From NCBI RefSeq assembly GCF_013177695.1, contig NZ_WOEY01000079.1, positions 1-64,000 on the forward strand: 64,000 nucleotides of DNA. Reading direction: 5' to 3'. A model generated the notes under the pieces. It was not told where the DNA came from. It worked only from the letters and a program-made list of their open reading frames with translations, and did not search any database. Positions within the stretch are counted from its first letter, which is position 1, and every line of letters begins with the position of its first letter. Shown piece after piece: positions 59,370 through 64,000 of the stretch. This DNA is from Paraburkholderia solitsugae. Lineage in GTDB: Bacteria; Pseudomonadota; Gammaproteobacteria; Burkholderiales; Burkholderiaceae. The translations under genes and the position numbers were made by a program.

Positions 59370-62300
59370 TCAGAACCGCCGGGCCAGCATGCTCCGGGCG
59401 TGCTCACGCTCCGAAGGAATCGCTTCCACCGAGGGGTCAAACCAGAAAGCGCCTGCCACAAGCGTCGCGACAACGACCCCATCCCGATACAAAACCCGAT
59501 TTCCCGCAACAGCGGGCACCCGTTCGCCGACCAGCAACGTACCCGCAAGATTTAAAGGATCCGTTCCGGCGACGCACACAAAAGCACCGTCGTTCGCATG
59601 TCGTCGAACTTCCCGCAACAATGGAATCGCTTCCGGTAAAGCAAACTGTTCGCCCGCGAGGCCATTCACAAACCGCCCGCCGCGAATGATGCCGCGCGCT
59701 TCGAGCCGCTGCAACACGCGCAACAGATCCCGCCACGGCGGCAACCATTCGGCCTCGCGTTCGAGCAAACGCCAGAACACCACGCCATAGCGGCGTAGCA
59801 AGGTCATCGCGACATGCTCGAGTACTTCGGGGGCAAACTTCTGACGGCGCGCGGGCGAAGTTTCCGCTGCAGTAACAACGGGCCGCCGGCTGACTAATGC
59901 CCAGCGTCCCGCATCGTCCATTCCTCCGATCAATGCGCTCGTCCTGACACGCCGGCTACTCGAATAAGCACTGCGTTTCGCGACGGGTTTTAATAACGCC
60001 CGCAAGCCGGCGAAACTGTCGGAATTGACGAGGCCCGCGGCAACCAGCTCGCCCAGCGCGTTCTCCAGTTCCATACGCAGGCCGCTTACTTCGGTCAGCA
60101 ATTCGTCGAAGAACATCGCGCCATGTTGCGATAATGTGTCAAAGACGTTTTGCGCGCGAGCCGATAGCTCCGATTGTTTCGACGGGTCGATCAGCGCGCG
60201 CCATACGCGCACCTGAGCGCGCGGCAAAAGCACGATCGGCGTGCTGCGCACCGGCCCCGCCGCACTGCGTGCCCGCTCGGTCAGGCGGGTCCAGACGATC
60301 TTGCCGGCACGGCATAGTTCGTCCAGCGAACTGTTCGCGTACGCCTTCACGCGCGCAGGCAGAATGTCTTCTTCCCATGCGCCCGCCGCGGCCTGAAAAC
60401 CCTCCATCTGGTCGAGCACGGCAGCCAGTGCGTCGCGTCCTTCGCTGCGCGTGTCCGGCGTTAAATGCTGCCACTCGAATAGAAAACGCATGAAGTCGTG
60501 CCGTTCCACCGGTTCGATTTCGCGTCGCAAGCGTTTCACCGTGTAACGGTGTATCCGTGCCAGTAGATGACGCTCGCACCACTCTTCTTCGGTTGCGCCC
60601 GGCGAGAAGCGGCCGCGCATCATGTAGCCTTCCGCTTCGAGACGCGTCAGCGTGAGTTCGACAGATGCCGTGGGCAAACTCAGCGCCTGCGCAATCGCGC
60701 GTGCCGGGAGCGGGCCGAAGCCGGTCAGCCGGGCGCGCATCACGTCGAGCAGCGCGTCGTCCGCGCTCCACGTATCGGTGTAGCCCTTCGGGGCGGTGAG
60801 CGGCGGTTCAAAAGGGGCGTCGGGGTAGAGCGCCTGGAAGCAGGTCAGGCGCTCGGCGGGCAACCACAGCGCGTCGTCGTCGGTGATTCGCAGGCGCGTC
60901 GCGCGGCCGGATTCGGCCAGCGACGCGAGCCATGCCGGCCAGCCTTCATCGTTGCGCACTTCGGCCTCGGTCATGCAGGCGAGGCCGCTCAGCGCTTCGT
61001 GCATCTCGTCGGCGCTGCGCGCTTGCGGCCATGCTTCGTCGCGCACGCTGTCGATCGCGTCGGCATCGAGCGCACCGAGGTCGTCCGCGCTGGACGGATC
61101 GGTCCAGCGGCGGTTCAGCACGGCTTGCGTGCGGCGCTCTTCGATCGGCGCGTCGTCGAGAAAGGCGTAGGGCTTGGCGTTGAGGATTTCGGCCGCAAGC
61201 GGCGAGGGCGCCGGCAAATCGCGGGCGATCAGTTGCACGTCGCCCTGTTCGATACGACGCAGCAAGGCAAGCCAGCTTTCGCTGTCCATCGCTTCGTGCA
61301 GACAGTCGTCGACGGTTTGGTCCACTAATGGATGATGCGGCAGTTCGCGTTCACCGACGATGTTCTCCAGGCACGCGGCCTGCTCGGGAAACACGCTTGC
61401 CAGCAGATCTTCGCTACGCATGCGCTGCAATTGCGGCGGCGTCTTGCGCCCGCCGGTATAACGCGGCAAGCCGAGTGAGGTGGTCGCGTTCCAGCGCCAG
61501 CGCACGCCGAAGAGCGGCGCGTCGAGCAGCGCCTGGATCAGCAGATGCTCGGCCGTGTTCGAATGCAGGTAACGCCACACGTCGTCGAGGATGAACGAAT
61601 GGCTGCCGGTCAGCGAGAGGACGATGGCGTCTTCGGTGGCGGCGGCTTGCAGTTCGAAGTTGAAGTTCCGGCAAAAACGCTTGCGCAACGCGAGGCCCCA
61701 CGCGCGGTTCACGCGGCTGCCGAACGGCGCGTGGATCACGAGTTGCGTGCCGCCGGATTCGTCGAAGAAGCGCTCCATCACCAGCGTGTTTTGCGTCGGC
61801 AGCACGCTGAGGGCGCCGCGTGCTCGCGCGAGATAGTCGACGATTTGCCGCGCGGCGGCTTCGTGGAGACCAAGCGTGTCGACGAGCCAGTCAATTGCGC
61901 GGTGGAGGCGCGCAGTCAGCAACTGACTTTCAGACTGCGTCGCTTCGGCGATAGTCAGTGCTGTCGTGCCGTGAGCGGCGCTCGAATCTGAGTCCGTGCG
62001 TGATGCTGCGCGGGCGGACTTGCGCCGTGGCGAATGCGGTTCGACTTGCGACGCCACGGAGTCGCCCTCGGCCTCCTTCCCATCGAGCAAACGCCCAATC
62101 TGCTCCCGCAAGCGCGCGACGCCGAACGACAGTTCATCGCTTCGCCCCGGCGCCTCGCCGAGCCAGAACGGAATACTCGGCGGCTGCCCCTGGGCGTCCT
62201 CGACCCGCACCCGGCCGCTCTCGATCCGCAGAATCCGGTATGACGCATTGCCGAGTTGAAACACATCGCCGGCAAGACTCTCGACGGCGAAATCCTCGTT

Positions 62301-64000
62301 GACGGTGCCGATATTGATCGCCTGCGGTTCGAGCACCACCGCATAGTCGGCGTTCTCGGGAATCGTGCCACCTGAGGTTACGGCGACCAGTTTGCCGCCG
62401 CGCCGGCCGCGCAAGGTGCCGCTCACCGCGTCACGATGAATATAGGCGCCGCGCGGGCCATTGCGACTCGTATAGCCCTCAGCGAGCATACGCAGCACGG
62501 CGTCGTATTGCTCGCGCTCCAGGCCGGCGTAGGGTGCCGCGCGCCGCATCATCTCGAACAGGGCGTCTTCGCTCCATTCGGCGCTCGATACTTCGGCGAC
62601 GATCTGTTGTGCGAGTACATCGAGCGGTGCGCGCGGAATTCGCAACGCATCGAGTTCGCCACGCCGCACGCAATCGAGCAGCGCCGCGCATTCGATCAGA
62701 TCGTCGCGCGAAGCCGGAAACAGCCGCCCCTTCGGCATGCCGCCGACATGGTGGCCCGAGCGCCCCACCCGTTGCAGAAACGGCGCGATCGCGCGTGGCG
62801 ACCCCATCTGGCAGACCAGATCGACGTCGCCGATATCGATACCCAGTTCCAGCGAGGCGGTGGCGATCAGCACACGCAACTCGCCGCGTTTGAGGCGCTG
62901 CTCGGCGTCGAAACGATGCTCCTTGGCGAGGCTGCCGTGATGGGCGGCGACGACGTCCTTGCCCAGACGCTCGGTCAGATGGCGCGCGGCGCGTTCGGCC
63001 ATGCGTCGTGTGTTGACGAAAATCAGCGTGGTTCGATGCATCGCGACCAGTTCAGCGAGGCGGTCGTAGACGCGCTCCCACACTTCGTTGGGCATCACCG
63101 CTTCGAGCGGCACAGGTGGAATCTCCAGCGCGAGATCTCGCGCGCGGATGTGACCGACGTCGACGATTGCGCAGTCCGCGGGAATGCCGCTTTCGATGCT
63201 TGCGCCGCCCACCAGAAAGCGCGCGACGGCGCTGACCGGCTTTTGCGTTGCCGACAGGCCGATCCGCGGCAAGCGCCGCTGACACAGCGCGTCGAGCCGT
63301 TCGAGGCTGAGCGCCAGATGACTGCCGCGCTTGCTGCCGGCGAGCGCATGAATTTCATCGACGATCACCGTGCGCACCGTCGATAGCATGCGGCGGCCCG
63401 AATCAGAGCCGAGCAGGACGTACAGCGATTCCGGCGTGGTCACGAGAATATGCGGCGCGCGTTTTTTGAGCGCGTTGCGCTCCTGCTGCGTGGTGTCGCC
63501 GGTGCGTACGGCGGTTCGGATGTCGAGCGGCGGCAGGCCGAGCGCGTCGAGTTCCGCCGCGATGCCTTGCAACGGCATTTGCAGATTGAGGCGGATGTCG
63601 TTGGAGAGGGCCTTGAGCGGCGAGACGTAGACCACGAGGGTTTCGTCCGGCAAGGCGCCGCCGCTGGCGAGGCCTTGCTGGACGAGTTCGTCGAGCGCGG
63701 ACAGGAACGCGGTGAGCGTCTTGCCCGATCCGGTGGGCGCGGCGACCAAGGTCGAACGCCCACTGCGAATCTGCGGCCAGGCGGCAGCCTGGGCGTCGGT
63801 GGGGGCGGGGAACGCCTTGCGGAACCAGTTGGCGACCGCGGGATGGAGATCATCTAGCGCGCTGGCCGTTAACGGAGTTGAAGCGGGAGTCGAAGCGGGG
63901 CTCGAAGCACGGGCCGAAGCGGAGCGCGAGACAGTATCTGAAGTCGCCCGCAATGCCGGATCCAGGCCCGCAGAATCAGAGGGCGCGCCTAAGGCGGTGG
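59370..64000 (-). CDS. lhr: Lhr-type ATP-dependent DNA helicase (runs off the right edge)
   Basis: At least 1527 residues, the size of long Lhr helicases. SF2 core motifs are in order: APTGSGKT (motif I), VVYVSPLKALSNDIRLNLQ (Ia), VDEIHALAGSKRGSHLALSLERL (motif II, DEIH), SATQKP (III), LIFVNTRRMAERAARHL (IV), then QMGSPRAIAPFLQRVGRSGH (VI). The long C-terminal half is the DUF4145/winged-helix part of the family. Lhr unwinds DNA and RNA-DNA hybrids and aids repair. The frame is open to the right edge beyond the TTG at 63953, so the true start may lie outside the window. Confidence 0.92.
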   Translation of the reverse strand, partial: TALGAPSDSAGLDPALRATSDTVSRSASARASSPASTPASTPLTASALDDLHPAVANWFRKAFPAPTDAQAAAWPQIRSGRSTLVAAPTGSGKTLTAFLSALDELVQQGLASGGALPDETLVVYVSPLKALSNDIRLNLQMPLQGIAAELDALGLPPLDIRTAVRTGDTTQQERNALKKRAPHILVTTPESLYVLLGSDSGRRMLSTVRTVIVDEIHALAGSKRGSHLALSLERLDALCQRRLPRIGLSATQKPVSAVARFLVGGASIESGIPADCAIVDVGHIRARDLALEIPPVPLEAVMPNEVWERVYDRLAELVAMHRTTLIFVNTRRMAERAARHLTERLGKDVVAAHHGSLAKEHRFDAEQRLKRGELRVLIATASLELGIDIGDVDLVCQMGSPRAIAPFLQRVGRSGHHVGGMPKGRLFPASRDDLIECAALLDCVRRGELDALRIPRAPLDVLAQQIVAEVSSAEWSEDALFEMMRRAAPYAGLEREQYDAVLRMLAEGYTSRNGPRGAYIHRDAVSGTLRGRRGGKLVAVTSGGTIPENADYAVVLEPQAINIGTVNEDFAVESLAGDVFQLGNASYRILRIESGRVRVEDAQGQPPSIPFWLGEAPGRSDELSFGVARLREQIGRLLDGKEAEGDSVASQVEPHSPRRKSARAASRTDSDSSAAHGTTALTIAEATQSESQLLTARLHRAIDWLVDTLGLHEAAARQIVDYLARARGALSVLPTQNTLVMERFFDESGGTQLVIHAPFGSRVNRAWGLALRKRFCRNFNFELQAAATEDAIVLSLTGSHSFILDDVWRYLHSNTAEHLLIQALLDAPLFGVRWRWNATTSLGLPRYTGGRKTPPQLQRMRSEDLLASVFPEQAACLENIVGERELPHHPLVDQTVDDCLHEAMDSESWLALLRRIEQGDVQLIARDLPAPSPLAAEILNAKPYAFLDDAPIEERRTQAVLNRRWTDPSSADDLGALDADAIDSVRDEAWPQARSADEMHEALSGLACMTEAEVRNDEGWPAWLASLAESGRATRLRITDDDALWLPAERLTCFQALYPDAPFEPPLTAPKGYTDTWSADDALLDVMRARLTGFGPLPARAIAQALSLPTASVELTLTRLEAEGYMMRGRFSPGATEEEWCERHLLARIHRYTVKRLRREIEPVERHDFMRFLFEWQHLTPDTRSEGRDALAAVLDQMEGFQAAAGAWEEDILPARVKAYANSSLDELCRAGKIVWTRLTERARSAAGPVRSTPIVLLPRAQVRVWRALIDPSKQSELSARAQNVFDTLSQHGAMFFDELLTEVSGLRMELENALGELVAAGLVNSDSFAGLRALLKPVAKRSAYSSSRRVRTSALIGGMDDAGRWALVSRRPVVTAAETSPARRQKFAPEVLEHVAMTLLRRYGVVFWRLLEREAEWLPPWRDLLRVLQRLEARGIIRGGRFVNGLAGEQFALPEAIPLLREVRRHANDGAFVCVAGTDPLNLAGTLLVGERVPAVAGNRVLYRDGVVVATLVAGAFWFDPSVEAIPSEREHARSMLARRF

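Noticed and set aside
1..64000. CRISPR array, rRNA or tRNA genes
   Set aside because: No regularly spaced repeats and no tRNA cloverleaf or CCA end or rRNA-like block was recognised by eye; short tRNAs could still be missed without a covariance search.

Overview
The window looks like a chromosomal segment of a Paraburkholderia-type beta-proteobacterium. It is GC-rich, and it carries Burkholderiales-style glsA, gltA, lhr, a convergent rpfF/rpfR pair, EmrB-type exporters and many TetR regulators. No rRNA, tRNA, CRISPR array or intact transposase was seen. Protein calls come from recognising family motifs by eye; no database search was run.

Region by region. (1) 0-10.3 kb is a decayed neighbourhood of stress and detoxification genes. 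Intact genes encode an AhpD-like protein, an SDR, a peroxiredoxin-like protein, two glutathione-transferase-like proteins, a quinone oxidoreductase, a DUF1330 protein and a TetR regulator. Between them lie truncated or frameshifted pieces of a beta-propeller protein, an Old Yellow Enzyme, a LysR regulator, an SDR, a carboxymuconolactone-decarboxylase-like protein and an NmrA-like protein. (2) 10.4-15.9 kb is a segment bounded by two 51-bp direct copies of the 3' end of the glutaminase gene. It holds a secreted GH28 pectinase, a secreted beta-propeller protein, a His/Asp-rich lipoprotein and the tail of a tyrosine recombinase, and it may be a decayed integrated island. (3) 15.8-27.3 kb is ordinary: glsA, an EmrB-type exporter, an esterase, an MreB paralogue, a hydrolase, a citrate synthase and a glycogen-debranching-type glucosidase. 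A 0.7-kb long inverted repeat sits before the glucosidase gene.

(4) 27.6-44.2 kb is the most interesting part. A TetR gene diverges from an RND efflux operon (adaptor, pump, outer-membrane channel). A paralogous TetR gene diverges from a catabolic operon encoding an MhpA-like flavin hydroxylase, an extradiol-type dioxygenase, a fumarylacetoacetate-hydrolase-family enzyme and an acyl-CoA synthetase. Downstream come an OmpW-family porin and a dienoyl-CoA-isomerase-like crotonase. The two operons start from near-identical promoter/operator elements (30 of 36 bases the same), so efflux and catabolism are probably co-controlled. I infer uptake, ring hydroxylation, ring cleavage, CoA activation and beta-oxidation of a hydrophobic phenolic compound; the substrate is unknown.

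(5) 44.2-50.5 kb holds an RpiR-type regulator with matching operator palindromes before itself and before a C45-peptidase/acyltransferase plus aminotransferase operon, followed by CMD, OsmC and PEP-mutase-family genes. (6) 50.6-64 kb holds a TetR/MFS pair, small proteins, an M20 peptidase, the rpfF/rpfR diffusible-signal quorum-sensing pair (synthase and PAS-GGDEF-EAL receptor), and an Lhr helicase that runs off the right edge.
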